NCBI GenBank assembly: GCA_947631385.1
Contig: CANRLE010000004.1
Span: 1-28,970, forward strand
Source: an uncultured Clostridia bacterium
GTDB taxonomy: Bacteria; Bacillota; Clostridia; TANB77; CAG-508
Length of the DNA stretch: 28,970 nt
Reading direction: 5' to 3'
Shown: piece by piece, positions 13,821 to 23,258 of the stretch
How positions within the stretch are numbered: position 1 is the first letter of the stretch
Layout of the letters: every line of letters begins with the position of its first letter
Made by a program: the position numbers and the translations under genes
Notes under the pieces: generated by a model
What the model was told of the DNA's origin: nothing
The model's input: the letters and a program-made list of their open reading frames with translations, nothing else
Databases searched by the model: none

Positions 13821-15449
13821 TTATTCTTCTTTCTTTTTGGTATTTCTCCTCATGCCTCTTGCACTTTTTGGCTTTTGTTTTACTTCTTTTTGCTCAGGTG
13901 TTTCTTCTTTTTTAGTTGTCCTTTTCTTGACTTCTTTCTTCTCTTTTTTCTCTTGCTCCTTTTGCATTTTTAATTTAGCAATTTCATCTGCCTCACGAAT
14001 AGCTGCAATTCTATCACTATACTTGTTACTAAATTTACTTTTTGATTTTTGAGTTTTTTCTCGCTTTCCGTGTTGTTTTCTTTTTTCTTTTTTTACCATT
14101 GATTTTTTGATTTTATCAATTCTTTTATCTTCTCTTAATTTATTATTTAACATTAAATATTGTGGGTCATTTTGCTTATCTTGATATTTTAAATCATCAC
14201 ATATTAATTCAATAATTGAAGATGCTATAGCATTTGGGTCATGTCTAATATGCTCATTTACTACCATTGATAAATTTCTTTGCAAAAATTTAATTCCTTT
14301 TACTCTTTCAATATCTTGGTCAACTAAATCTTGTCCCTCTATATTATACTTCTTTATAAATTCTGGTATAACTTCTCCAGTATCATATATACAGTAATCT
14401 ACAATGCCATTTCCACAATGTTCTATAATTGCATTCAAATGGTCTGATACACTATAATTATCAGTTTGACCCGGTTCTGTCATAATATTACTAATATAGA
14501 CTTTTATAGATGAACTTTCTTTTATCGCTTTAGCAACACCATTTACTAATAAATTTGGAATTACATTTGTATATAAACTTCCCGGTCCAATTATAATGCA
14601 ATCTGCATTTTTAATAGCATCTATTACACCGGGTGCTGGTCTACAATTAGATGGGTTTAAGAAAATACGATTAATTTTTGTTATCTTTTCTGATACAATC
14701 TCTGGTATTCTAGCTTTTTCTTCAACCATATAACCATTTGCTAATTCTGCTACAATTTTCATCTCATCTAAAGTTACTGGTATAACTTTTCCTATCATAT
14801 TAACTACTTCATTACTTTTTATAATAGAATCTTCAAAATTACCATTAATGTCTTTCATAGCAGAAAAATAAATATCAGAAAATTTAAATCCTTTTAATTT
14901 TCCTTTTGTAAATTCATAATTAAATAATTTATTAATTTGCCCTTCTTTAGAAGCTAATGCAACTATACTATCTTTTACATCTTCTAGTGGTAACAACTCT
15001 AACTCACGTCTTGAATTTGTAATAGTTTCACCATAATCAGAAACAGTAACAATAGCAGTTAAATTATTTGTATAATTCTTCAATCCGGACAATACTGTAT
15101 TTAACCCTGTTCCTCCACCAATAACAACAATATTTGGTCCTTGTTCATATACTGTTCTATTAAATATAAGTGATTTCACATTAACATTTTTCTTGTTGTC
15201 CATGCGCTCATCAGTTGCTTCTACTAAAAGTTCTAATGTTCTCTTATTTAAGAAAATTAATCCTAAAACAATAGAAATAAAGCCTAATACAAATACTACT
15301 ATTACTTTTCCTACTTCTTGAAAAGAAATTTCTTTCATTACTAATATCTCTGCTAGTCCATAACAAGCAAGTATAATTCCTACTAAAATTAAAAATATCC
15401 ATCTTTTCATTTTGCTACTAGATTTAAACCATTGCATAAAACCCTTCAT
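13821..15449 (-). CDS. YvcK/CofD-like protein with two N-terminal membrane helices
   Basis: 542 residues. Two hydrophobic segments (about 14-35 and 47-68) come before the YvcK domain, which starts NIVVIGGGTGLNTVLSGLKN near residue 106. It also shows IVTVSDYGE, NCRPAPGVIDAIKNADCIII and GPGSLYTNVIPNLL. YvcK proteins bind UDP-sugars and support cell-wall synthesis on gluconeogenic growth. The last 90 residues are a Lys/Glu-rich tail (KKEKRKQHGKREKTQKSKSK). The ATG at 15449 is chosen, behind GTAGGAATAAA. The earlier TTG at 15467 overlaps murB and is less likely. The partner murB is directly upstream. Confidence 0.9.
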   Translation of the reverse strand: MKGFMQWFKSSSKMKRWIFLILVGIILACYGLAEILVMKEISFQEVGKVIVVFVLGFISIVLGLIFLNKRTLELLVEATDERMDNKKNVNVKSLIFNRTVYEQGPNIVVIGGGTGLNTVLSGLKNYTNNLTAIVTVSDYGETITNSRRELELLPLEDVKDSIVALASKEGQINKLFNYEFTKGKLKGFKFSDIYFSAMKDINGNFEDSIIKSNEVVNMIGKVIPVTLDEMKIVAELANGYMVEEKARIPEIVSEKITKINRIFLNPSNCRPAPGVIDAIKNADCIIIGPGSLYTNVIPNLLVNGVAKAIKESSSIKVYISNIMTEPGQTDNYSVSDHLNAIIEHCGNGIVDYCIYDTGEVIPEFIKKYNIEGQDLVDQDIERVKGIKFLQRNLSMVVNEHIRHDPNAIASSIIELICDDLKYQDKQNDPQYLMLNNKLREDKRIDKIKKSMVKKEKRKQHGKREKTQKSKSKFSNKYSDRIAAIREADEIAKLKMQKEQEKKEKKEVKKRTTKKEETPEQKEVKQKPKSARGMRRNTKKKEE

Positions 15450-15456
15450 TTTATTC

Positions 15457-16377
15457 CTACTCTCCAATTATTTCAATTTCTAATTCAATTTCTTTTTTAA
15501 ATTTTTCATATACCTTATCTTTTATGTACTCAACTAATTCTAAAACATCTTTTGCTGTTGCATTTCCTTTATTTATAACAAAACCACTATGCTTTACAGA
15601 TACTTCTGCATCTCCTATTGAATATTCTTTTAAACCTGCTTCATCTATTAATTGAGCTGTAATAAAATCCTTTCCTCTTTTGAATGTACTACCTGCACTT
15701 GGATATTCAATTGGTTGCTTTTCTTTTCTATATTTCGCATATTCTTCCATTTTTGCTTTTATTTCTTCTTTATTGCCTTTTGCTAATTGCAATGTTGCTT
15801 CTGTAATTATATATTTTTCTTTTTTGAAAATACTATTTCTATAAGAAAAATCTAATTCTTGATTTGTAAATTCTTTTTCATTTCCTTGCATATCTATACA
15901 TTTTACAGTTTTTATAATGTCTTTCATCTCTTTGCCATGTGCACCTGCATTCATCCTAATTGCTCCACCTATTGTTCCCGGTATACCAGATAACTCTTCC
16001 ATTCCTGTAATTTCTTTTTGCAAGCATATTTGTGCTAATTTGCCTAGTTTTTCTCCTGCACCTACAGTAATTTCTATTATACCTTTTTGTTCTTGTATAT
16101 TTATGCCATCCAATTTTATCATAAGAGTAATTCCCTTAATTCCTTTATCTAAAACTAATAAATTACTACCATTACCAATAATTGTGATTTCTATATGTTC
16201 TTTATTTGCAAAATTTAGTATTTCTTTTAAATCTTCTATTTTGTCTATTTTAATAAAACATTCTGCTGGTCCACCAATTTTGAAGCTTGTATGCTCTTTC
16301 ATTGGCTCATCAAAAAGTATTTTTTCTTTATCAATTGATAAGCTTTTAATTTGCTCTTCGATTTTCAAGAAATTCAC
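15457..16377 (-). CDS. murB: UDP-N-acetylenolpyruvoylglucosamine reductase
   Basis: FAD/NADPH enzyme that makes UDP-MurNAc for peptidoglycan. 306 residues of the short (type II) MurB form: FAD-binding TSFKIGGPAECFIKI, ITIIGNGSNLLVLDKGIKG, GMEELSGIPGTIGGAIRMNA, the active-site region YRNSIFKKEKYII, PSAGSTFKRG with the catalytic serine, and AQLIDEAGLKEYSIGDAEVS, KHSGFVIN. First in the murB-yvcK-debranching enzyme-holA unit. Start ATG at 16377 behind a GGAAGTG site. Confidence 0.96.
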   Translation of the reverse strand: MNFLKIEEQIKSLSIDKEKILFDEPMKEHTSFKIGGPAECFIKIDKIEDLKEILNFANKEHIEITIIGNGSNLLVLDKGIKGITLMIKLDGINIQEQKGIIEITVGAGEKLGKLAQICLQKEITGMEELSGIPGTIGGAIRMNAGAHGKEMKDIIKTVKCIDMQGNEKEFTNQELDFSYRNSIFKKEKYIITEATLQLAKGNKEEIKAKMEEYAKYRKEKQPIEYPSAGSTFKRGKDFITAQLIDEAGLKEYSIGDAEVSVKHSGFVINKGNATAKDVLELVEYIKDKVYEKFKKEIELEIEIIGE

Positions 16378-16406
16378 TTCCTTTTGAATATATTTTTTGC
16401 TTTTTT

Positions 16407-16435
16407 ATTCTACTATAAAATTAAAAAAAAAGCAA
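16407..16435 (-). promoter_or_regulatory. Promoter of the murB unit
   Basis: TTGCTT (16435-16430), a 17-base AT spacer and TAGAAT (16412-16407) on the minus strand, 30 bases before murB. The -35 box overlaps the arm and T-tract of the terminator of the preceding pilus unit. Confidence 0.65.
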
Positions 16436-16450
16436 GTTCTAAGAAACTGC
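16423..16450 (-). terminator. Intrinsic terminator after the glucokinase gene
   Basis: On the minus strand GCAGTT pairs with AAC-(T)-TGC around TCTTAGA with one bulged base, and a run of nine T follows (16431-16423). The stop codon of the kinase lies in the loop. This closes the pilus operon. Confidence 0.65.
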
Positions 16451-17341
16451 TCCGATAATTCCTGCATCGTTTCCTAGAACTGCTGTCTCTATTATTATAT
16501 CTTTTCCGCCAATAGTATTAATTTTTTCCTGTTTCAATTTATTTCTCAATCTTTCTAAAAGAACATCTTCGAAATAAACAAAACTTCCACCAATTCCAAT
16601 TATCTCTGGTTCAAAGATATTAATTAAATTCAAAATTCCTGTACTTAAATTTTCGATATATTCTGCCACTTGTCTTTCAACTATATCATAGTTTTCATTT
16701 TCTGGATTATTCCTTCTAATTATTTCTATTAATTCTTCTCCTCTTGTGCTTTCATCCAAATTTAATGCTTTTTTTAGATTATTTTTAAATACTTTCATTG
16801 AAGCATATCTTTCAAAGCATCCTTTTCTTCCACAATTACAAGGTATTCCATCTTTTTCAATTACCATATGACCAAATTCACAGCCCGGTACCTTACCCGT
16901 GTTTAATAATTTATTATCTACAAAAACTGCTCCACCTATTCCAGTTCCTAATGTTAAAAACACACTTCTTCCATAATCTTTTAAACATCCATATTTATTT
17001 TCTGCAATACCTGCACATTTTGCATCATTTCTAATTTGTATTGGTAATTTTATTTTTTCCTGTAATCGTTCTACAATTGGGTAATCTCTAATGTTTAGAT
17101 TTCCAGATGTTTGAACTACCCCATCTATTGCCCAGCCCGGCATAGCAATTCCTAATTCTGTTATTTCATACTTTTCACATAAATCCAGACTGTGCAATGT
17201 AATTATTTCTTCTATTGTCTTTTTTATATCTTGTTTTTCAAAATCTGTAATTCGTTTTTCAATTTTTTCTATAATTTTTCCATTGTCATCAACCACACCA
17301 ATGGCTATATGACTTCCACCTAAATCTACTCCTATTTTCAT
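16439..17341 (-). CDS. ROK-family glucokinase
   Basis: 300-residue sugar kinase. Phosphate-binding MKIGVDLGGSHIAIGVVDDN at the N-terminus, the sugar/catalytic part IQIRNDAKCAGIAENKYG, LTLGTGIGGAVFVD, GHMVIEKDG, and the ROK zinc motif CNCGRKGCFERY. Near the end are EIIGIGGSFVYFED and LGNDAGIIGAVS. Sugar specificity is inferred from overall likeness to Firmicute GlcK. It starts two bases after pilC, so it is co-transcribed with the pilus genes, an unexpected partner. The ATG at 17341 has GGAGTATAGAA within the end of pilC. Confidence 0.9.
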   Translation of the reverse strand: MKIGVDLGGSHIAIGVVDDNGKIIEKIEKRITDFEKQDIKKTIEEIITLHSLDLCEKYEITELGIAMPGWAIDGVVQTSGNLNIRDYPIVERLQEKIKLPIQIRNDAKCAGIAENKYGCLKDYGRSVFLTLGTGIGGAVFVDNKLLNTGKVPGCEFGHMVIEKDGIPCNCGRKGCFERYASMKVFKNNLKKALNLDESTRGEELIEIIRRNNPENENYDIVERQVAEYIENLSTGILNLINIFEPEIIGIGGSFVYFEDVLLERLRNKLKQEKINTIGGKDIIIETAVLGNDAGIIGAVS

Positions 17342-17343
17342 TT

Positions 17344-18690
17344 CTATACTCCATATGCATCAAATAAGAAGTTACCCATGTAAACCATAACACAAGGTAC
17401 TAATACTACTAATACGAAGAAGATTAAAACAGCTCCAACAATTGCATATACTACTTGTGGTAATGCTTTCATAATCTTTGACATGATATTTTCAATGTCA
17501 ATCTGCATATATTCTACCAATTTTTCCATCATTTCAGTTAAGTCTGTCTGCATACCTATTTTTAACATTTCAGTAATCATTGGCTTAGCTAAACCTGATC
17601 TTTCAAATGGTTCTATCCATGATGAACCTATTAATATATTGTTTATTGAAGTTTCTATAATTGATAGCATAACATAATTTTTTACTACGTTTTTACTTAC
17701 TTCAATAGCATCTTGTATTCTCATTCCATTTTTTAAGTTTAATAACATTGCTTTCATTAATCTTGAAAAATCCAAAGCAAAAATTAATTCTCCAAAAATC
17801 GGCATTTTGTATTTAAAATAATGAAAATTATATTTACCTTTTGGTGTATTAACATAGAACGTAATTGCGGCAATAATTGCAATCAGTATTACTGTTGGTA
17901 TATACCAAAATTCAATTAACTTATTTAGAAAATCTGCAAACCAAAGTGTAATTCCCGGTAATTTTTCATCTGAGCCCAACTCATCAAAAACAGATTGAAT
18001 TGCTGGAATAGCAAATAATGTACCAACTACTAACATTACTAGCAATAATATAAATTGAGCAATATTAGGAATTAAGATAGTTTTCAATTTTCTATTCAAA
18101 GTATCTGTGTCATCTAAGTATTTTACAGCTTGCTCTAGTGAGTTTGTAAGAGAACCTGATAACTCTCCTACTTTTATCATATTAATATATATGTAAGGGA
18201 ATATATTTGAATAATATTCCATTGTGGTATACATATTTTCACCGGCTTCAACACCAGCTAGAATATCTTCCAATACACCTCTAAAAGACAAGTTCTCTGT
18301 ACTGTCAATTATTGTATTCAAAGCATGAATATTATTGAAGTTTGCCTTTTTCAATAAATAAAAGTTTTGTGTAAATACAACTAAATCTCTTGAAGTTATT
18401 TTTTCTGTTTTTGCTAAATACAAATTAATTTTTTCTTTTGTAGTTAGCGTTTTTTTCCTAGCACCTAATCGTGTTGTATTTACATTTTTCATAATTTCTT
18501 GTATGTCTGTAACATTCTTTTTTTGTCTTTTAGTTGATTTTGCAGAACGATAAGAAACTTGTTCAATAGCTATAGGCAATAGATTACTGCTTTTTAATGA
18601 CTTAATTAAGTTCTGTCTACTGCTAGCTTCTACTCTGTTTCTTACAATAACACCTGCTTTTGTTACAGCTCTATAAACATATGTAGGCAT
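17344..18690 (-). CDS. pilC: Type IV pilus inner-membrane platform protein PilC
   Basis: 448 residues of the GspF/PilC family. A short N-terminal ARM-like part (MPTYVYRAVTKAGVIVRNRV) is followed by two homologous F domains. The first has LVVFTQNFYLLKKANFNNIH, VEAGENMYTTMEYY and YINMIKVGELSGSL. The second has ALDFSRLMKAMLLNLKNGMR, IQDAIEVSKNV and MLKIGMQTDLTEMMEKLVEY. Membrane helices follow each domain and the C-terminus. It links the motor ATPases to the pilin base. AGGAGG precedes the ATG at 18690, 17 bases after pilT. Confidence 0.95.
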   Translation of the reverse strand: MPTYVYRAVTKAGVIVRNRVEASSRQNLIKSLKSSNLLPIAIEQVSYRSAKSTKRQKKNVTDIQEIMKNVNTTRLGARKKTLTTKEKINLYLAKTEKITSRDLVVFTQNFYLLKKANFNNIHALNTIIDSTENLSFRGVLEDILAGVEAGENMYTTMEYYSNIFPYIYINMIKVGELSGSLTNSLEQAVKYLDDTDTLNRKLKTILIPNIAQFILLLVMLVVGTLFAIPAIQSVFDELGSDEKLPGITLWFADFLNKLIEFWYIPTVILIAIIAAITFYVNTPKGKYNFHYFKYKMPIFGELIFALDFSRLMKAMLLNLKNGMRIQDAIEVSKNVVKNYVMLSIIETSINNILIGSSWIEPFERSGLAKPMITEMLKIGMQTDLTEMMEKLVEYMQIDIENIMSKIMKALPQVVYAIVGAVLIFFVLVVLVPCVMVYMGNFLFDAYGV

Positions 18691-18707
18691 GTATTTTTCC
18701 TCCTATT

Positions 18708-19805
18708 TTATTTATTTCGCTTAATCTTTAATTGCATAATAGTTCTATTAAGTATTTCTAAGTTTTTCTCTTCTATTTGAGCTTTTGCTTGTTCTAAGGT
18801 AATTTTATCTTGTACAAAAAGCTCTGCCAAAGAATTTATTAAACCAATACTTCCTTTTTCCAAATTACTTTGTATAGCATCTTCAATTTCTGATACACTT
18901 AATTTATCTTTACGTATAATACCTGCAACAATATTATCAACTACCATTACTTCTGGTACTAATACTAACTTTCCATCTGTTCCCGGTAGCAATCTTTGTG
19001 ATACAACCAATTTTAACAAAGCAGATAATAGATATTTGATACTAGCTTGATCTCTAACTTCATAGAAGTTAATCATTCTATCGATTGTTTCTGCACAAGA
19101 TTTTGTATGTAATGTACCAATTACTAAATGTCCTGACTCTGCCATTTCAATAGCAGCTTCCATAGTTACCTTGTCACGAATCTCTCCTATTACTAATATA
19201 TCACAATCTTCTCTCAATGAGTTCTTTACACCATCACTAAATGTTAAACTATCTCTACCTTTTCCTACTTCTTTTTGGACAATTAAAGATTTTTTTGAGT
19301 GATGTTTGTACTCTACTGGGTTTTCTAGTGTCAAGATTTTTTTATTTTGATTTTCATTAATATAATTAATTAAAGCATTTAATGTTGTACTTTTACCAGA
19401 ATTAGTTTTACCAGTAACAAGTATCAATCCTTGTGGTTGATAAGTCATTCTTCTTACTATATCTGGAACTCCTAATGATTCATATTCTGGTAATTCATTT
19501 TTAATTAATCTTAGTGTACATAGTGGAATATCATCTGATAATGATATATTTACTCTTAGACGAATATCTTTGTATTCATATGAAGTATCCAATTTTCTAG
19601 TAGTATTAAATACTTCATCTTTATCAACATTTCCTCTTACTAGATAATCATATACTTCAGCCATATCTTCTGGCGTTAAAATTTTACTATTTGGCACAGG
19701 AACTAAATTTCTTGCAATTCTAAGCATTGGTTTATTATAACATATCAAATGCACATCAGATGCATCTAATTCCATAGCTTGGTCTAGTATCTTATCTAAA
19801 TTCAT
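18708..19805 (-). CDS. pilT: Type IV pilus retraction ATPase PilT
   Basis: 365-residue hexameric ATPase that drives pilus disassembly. PAS-like N-terminal half (MELDASDVHLICYNKPMLRI), Walker A ILVTGKTNSGKSTT (usual form G-P-T-G-S-G-K; here K-T-N), Asp box KILTLENPVEYKHHSKKS, Walker B DILVIGEIRD, His box SGHLVIGTLHTKSCAETIDR, and the region YLLSALLKLVVSQRL. The AIRNLIRE-type C-terminal motif is not obvious. The SDVH signature and lack of a zinc finger separate it from PilB. Start ATG at 19805 behind AAGGAGG. Confidence 0.94.
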   Translation of the reverse strand: MNLDKILDQAMELDASDVHLICYNKPMLRIARNLVPVPNSKILTPEDMAEVYDYLVRGNVDKDEVFNTTRKLDTSYEYKDIRLRVNISLSDDIPLCTLRLIKNELPEYESLGVPDIVRRMTYQPQGLILVTGKTNSGKSTTLNALINYINENQNKKILTLENPVEYKHHSKKSLIVQKEVGKGRDSLTFSDGVKNSLREDCDILVIGEIRDKVTMEAAIEMAESGHLVIGTLHTKSCAETIDRMINFYEVRDQASIKYLLSALLKLVVSQRLLPGTDGKLVLVPEVMVVDNIVAGIIRKDKLSVSEIEDAIQSNLEKGSIGLINSLAELFVQDKITLEQAKAQIEEKNLEILNRTIMQLKIKRNK

Positions 19806-19824
19806 AAGTTTCCTCCTTGGTTAT

Positions 19825-21459
19825 TTAAAATATTAATAATTTTTTGTTTAATTCTTCTAATGTTGTATATCCGGCAACCACTTTTTTTATTCCGTCAACT
19901 ACTAGTGGTTTGTAATTTTGAGATAAAGCTATTTTTCTTATTTCTAGACTTGATTTTCCTAACATGATAGCCTCTTTTATTTCATCTGTTAAATCTAATA
20001 CTTCAAATATTCCCATTCTATCGTAATATCCAGTATTATTGCAATATTTACATCCCGGCGCATCATATGTTTTTCCAGTTACATCAAATTTAATACCATA
20101 TTTTTCCCCAATACTTGTAATTAATTTCTTTTCTTCTTCATTATATTTTCTCTCATGTTTACACTTAGGGCATAGTTTTCTTACTAATCTTTGTGAAATA
20201 CATGTTGCTAATGTACTTGAAATATCATAATCAGAAAGTCCCATTTTTCTTAATCTTGTAATAACTTCAACACTGTCAATTGTATGTATTGTTGATAATA
20301 CATAATGACCTGTTTGACCAGCTTGAATTGCTATTTCTCCTGTTTCTGTATCTCTTATCTCTCCTACTAATATAATATCTGGGTCTTGTCTTAAAACTGT
20401 TCTAAGAGAACCTGAGAATGAAGAACGATTATCTATTTCAATTTGGTTTAATCCTTCAATTCTAATTTCAACTGGGTCTTCAATTGTAGTTATATTAATT
20501 TCTGGAGTATTCAAATAGTCCATAATACTATATAAACTTGTTGTTTTACCTTCACCAGTAGGTGCTGCAATAATTGTCATACTATTTCTTTTGTTTATAC
20601 TTTTTCTTAAGTCATCTTCTGTTCCCGGAAATCCTAAATCAAATATATTTTTAATGTTGTCATTTTTCTTTAAAAGTCTTAAAACAAATTTTTCTCCATA
20701 AATATTTGGTTGAGAAGATACACGAATATTGTAATCTTCATAAAGTAATATTCTACCATCTTGTGATTCTTGTTTTTCTTGGTGCATATTAGAAATTGCT
20801 TTTAATCTTCCTATTATTTGTTGTTGTTTTTCTTTTTTTATTTTGGCAGCAGTGAAAAGTTCACCATCAATTCTATATCTAACTCTAACTTCTTCTGCCA
20901 TTGGCTCTATATGTATATCACTAGCTCTTCTTTTCATTCCTGTTTTTATGATACTATCTACTAATCCAATAATAGTATCACTTTTATCTGAAACATCAAA
21001 ATCAGATGTTACTTCACCTTCAAGTGATTTTAATATTTTTTCAATATCACTTTCAAATGTTATATAAGTTTCCATTACAAGGCCTTTATTTAATAATAGC
21101 AATCTAATAGTATTAATTGTTCTATTATTAACTGTATCGGCAAAGCATACTTTTATTCTTCCAGCTGATACTTCGAAAGGAATTGCTTTATTTTTTTGTG
21201 CCACATCTAAAGAAAAGTAATCTGTTAATCTTACTTTAATTGTTCCTTCTGTTAAGAGAATTCCCTTTTCACCTAGTATTTCTCCTATTGCCTCAATTAA
21301 AATATTAGAGTCGCAAACTTGTAATATGTGTAAAATATCCCCTATTTTTCTGCTTGGATGATCTTTTTGATATTGTAATGCTTCTGTTATGTCTCCTTCT
21401 TTAACAATACCCCTTTTAACTAATTCCATTCCTATTGGTTGTCTTCTTTTTGCATCCAT
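19825..21459 (-). CDS. pilB: Type IV pilus assembly ATPase PilB
   Basis: 544-residue extension ATPase. An N-terminal MshEN-like segment (GDITEALQYQKDHPSRKIGD, RLTDYFSLDVAQKNKAIPFE; residues about 1-150) is a possible c-di-GMP-binding domain. Then come RASDIHIEPMAEEVRVRYRI, Walker A IIAAPTGEGKTTSLYS, the Asp box TTIEDPVEIR, Walker B DIILVGEIRDTETGEIAIQA, His box TGHYVLSTIHTIDSVE, and a four-cysteine zinc site (CPKCKHERK with CKYCNNTGYY). Start ATG at 21459; a possible extra -10 box (TATAAT, 21498-21493) lies in the 88-base gap before it, without a good -35. Confidence 0.95.
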   Translation of the reverse strand: MDAKRRQPIGMELVKRGIVKEGDITEALQYQKDHPSRKIGDILHILQVCDSNILIEAIGEILGEKGILLTEGTIKVRLTDYFSLDVAQKNKAIPFEVSAGRIKVCFADTVNNRTINTIRLLLLNKGLVMETYITFESDIEKILKSLEGEVTSDFDVSDKSDTIIGLVDSIIKTGMKRRASDIHIEPMAEEVRVRYRIDGELFTAAKIKKEKQQQIIGRLKAISNMHQEKQESQDGRILLYEDYNIRVSSQPNIYGEKFVLRLLKKNDNIKNIFDLGFPGTEDDLRKSINKRNSMTIIAAPTGEGKTTSLYSIMDYLNTPEINITTIEDPVEIRIEGLNQIEIDNRSSFSGSLRTVLRQDPDIILVGEIRDTETGEIAIQAGQTGHYVLSTIHTIDSVEVITRLRKMGLSDYDISSTLATCISQRLVRKLCPKCKHERKYNEEEKKLITSIGEKYGIKFDVTGKTYDAPGCKYCNNTGYYDRMGIFEVLDLTDEIKEAIMLGKSSLEIRKIALSQNYKPLVVDGIKKVVAGYTTLEELNKKLLIF

Positions 21460-21547
21460 ATTTCTTACCTTCTTTCGTATCTATTCTTTTTTATTATACA
21501 ACATTTTTTTAGGTTTTTGTTGCTTTTTATGAAATTACATAAATTTA

Positions 21548-21970
21548 CTAATTTTTCAAAGTATATGTTTGTGTTTTTTCAGTTCCATTTACAGCTTTTA
21601 ATGTAACTGTAATTACATTTTTGCCATTTTTTATTGCATGTTCAAATGTACATGTTTCAATTTTGCTACTTATTTTTACTTTATTTCTATATATACCCTG
21701 ATTTGCTTCTATAAAGGTATATTGAACATCATTGTCAAATACGACATAATTTGGTTTGCACTCCAATACTTTTATATTTTCATGGTTTACTTCTTCTGTA
21801 AAAAAAGTATTAAATTTTGTATATTGCGTTACAGGGTCTATATTTTCAGTAGCATTATTGATATTTTTATAAAAAAATGTACTCAAAATACCTATAACAC
21901 CTATTACAATTGACATTACAATAATATATATAGTTAAGGAAATAAGGGTAACACCTTTTTGTGATTTCAT
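21548..21970 (-). CDS. Minor pilin-like protein (PilW/ComGF-like position)
   Basis: 140 residues with a class III signal: MKSQKG followed by VTLISLTIYIIVMSIVIGVI, cleavage expected after the glycine. The usual Glu at mature position 5 is Ser. The rest is a small soluble domain of beta character that I do not recognise. It starts one base after the preceding minor pilin gene, behind AAAGGAG. Likely part of the pilus priming tip, from position only. Confidence 0.75.
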   Translation of the reverse strand: MKSQKGVTLISLTIYIIVMSIVIGVIGILSTFFYKNINNATENIDPVTQYTKFNTFFTEEVNHENIKVLECKPNYVVFDNDVQYTFIEANQGIYRNKVKISSKIETCTFEHAIKNGKNVITVTLKAVNGTEKTQTYTLKN

Positions 21971-21971
21971 A

Positions 21972-22397
21972 CTAAATCTCCTTTGATAGTACAGTAGAAA
22001 GTTCTACTTTTTGCTCTTGTGCTTTAAATCTGTATAGAATTTGTACAGTAACTTTTTTGACTACATCTGGAACTTTGCTTTTGTCTAAGTCGTTATAGTC
22101 TTGAATTATTATCCTTCTATAAAATCCATCTTTTATTTGTTGTGTTTCTGCTTCTTGTTCACTAGCTCCATATTTGATTTCTTGATTGTCTAATTCTGAT
22201 TCTAATGTTTCAATTTTTTTAGTTTTTATGTTTTCAATTTCTTCTACTGCTAAAGCTGTTGCTTCTGATTTTAATTCTACTTCCTTTGAGGAACTGTTGA
22301 TGCCATATATTAAACTTATAATAAGTGATACAAAAATAAAAAGTACAACAACAGATATTGCTATATCAACTCCAGTAAATCCTTTTTCACTTTTCAT
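21972..22397 (-). CDS. Minor pilin-like protein (PilV-like)
   Basis: 141 residues with a prepilin leader MKSEKG, then FTGVDIAISVVVLFIFVSLI. Mature position 5 is Asp, an acidic stand-in for the usual Glu. The pattern ATALAVEEIENIKTKKIETL right after the helix is typical of PilV-type minor pilins. Behind AGGGGAG, 12 bases after the prepilin-processing gene. Helix length and leader are seen; the role is by family and place. Confidence 0.8.
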   Translation of the reverse strand: MKSEKGFTGVDIAISVVVLFIFVSLIISLIYGINSSSKEVELKSEATALAVEEIENIKTKKIETLESELDNQEIKYGASEQEAETQQIKDGFYRRIIIQDYNDLDKSKVPDVVKKVTVQILYRFKAQEQKVELSTVLSKEI

Positions 22398-22409
22398 TCT
22401 TTTCTCCCC

Positions 22410-23225
22410 TTACCATCGATAGTTACTAACATATAATACTAACATTAACATTAATATATTAGCAATTCCTAAGTAACTACCAATGCTCAATTTTCGAGCA
22501 ATTTGCTCATCTGATTTTCTATTTCTCCTTCTTCCTTGTTTTAACTTTTGTAATAGCATATAAAAGAAAATTGTTAAAAGTGTAAATATAATAGCATTTT
22601 CTGTTACATACTCTCCTGTGAACATTACCATGGTTATTACCATTAAAAGAATTCCTGTTACATAACTATTTTTGGCATACCATTTTAATGTTATTGTGTC
22701 TAAAAGTAAGACTATTATGTAAAAAATTAAATATATAATATATCTATATATACTAGACTCTTCTACTATGCATAGATATATCATATACATAATAGATATT
22801 ACAATACCATAAACACTTACTGGTTTGTCTATTTTTAAGTTTTCTTTGTCAATTCCACATATAAGAAATAGGAATGTTATATATAGTGCCATAAAAGAAT
22901 ATTCTACTATTTTTTGGAATGTAATTGTGTAAATGTCCATTTTCATTAGATATGCTAATGCTACAAATACAATTCCTGATAATACTTCTATAATAAAATA
23001 TCTTGGTCTTATTTTCTCTTTACAGTATCTGCATTTTCCTCTTAAAAATACATAACTAAATATTGGAATTAAGTCTAATAGCCCTAATTTATGATTGCAA
23101 TTAGGACAGTAAGAATGTGTGTGTGTAATATCTTCTCTTTTAGGAATACGATATATGGCTAGCGTGTAAAAGCTACCAAATAATGATCCTATTATAAATA
23201 ATAATATGTATAAAAATATGTTCAT
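22410..23225 (-). CDS. PilD-like prepilin-processing protein with degenerate peptidase half
   Basis: 271 residues. The N-terminal part is a good DiS-P-DiS domain: GSLFGSFYTLAIYRIPKRED, then CPNCNHKLGLLDLIPIFSYV and RGKCRYCKEKIRPRYFIIEV, with both cysteine pairs. The membrane half keeps a possible first aspartate (CGIDKENLKIDKPVS), but no GxGD motif is present where the second should be (GEYVTENAII is found). It may methylate or bind prepilins while the GFGD-bearing protein at 7489-8241 cleaves. Alternatively it is a diverged but active enzyme. Located right after the major pilin gene. Start ATG at 23225. Confidence 0.8.
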   Translation of the reverse strand: MNIFLYILLFIIGSLFGSFYTLAIYRIPKREDITHTHSYCPNCNHKLGLLDLIPIFSYVFLRGKCRYCKEKIRPRYFIIEVLSGIVFVALAYLMKMDIYTITFQKIVEYSFMALYITFLFLICGIDKENLKIDKPVSVYGIVISIMYMIYLCIVEESSIYRYIIYLIFYIIVLLLDTITLKWYAKNSYVTGILLMVITMVMFTGEYVTENAIIFTLLTIFFYMLLQKLKQGRRRNRKSDEQIARKLSIGSYLGIANILMLMLVLYVSNYRW

Positions 23226-23258
23226 TTATTTTTTTCCTTTTTGTTTTATTTTAAATTT

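Noticed and set aside
13711..14052. Plus-strand frame opposite the yvcK tail
   Set aside because: Shadow of the Lys/Glu-rich tail on the other strand.
22186..22422. Plus-strand frame opposite the PilV-like gene
   Set aside because: Overlaps a well-supported prepilin gene and has no own signals.
22410..23225. Hidden CGG-type frameshift explaining the lost GxGD motif
   Set aside because: The frame contains no in-frame CGG, and I saw no GFGD-like sequence in the neighbouring frames at that place.
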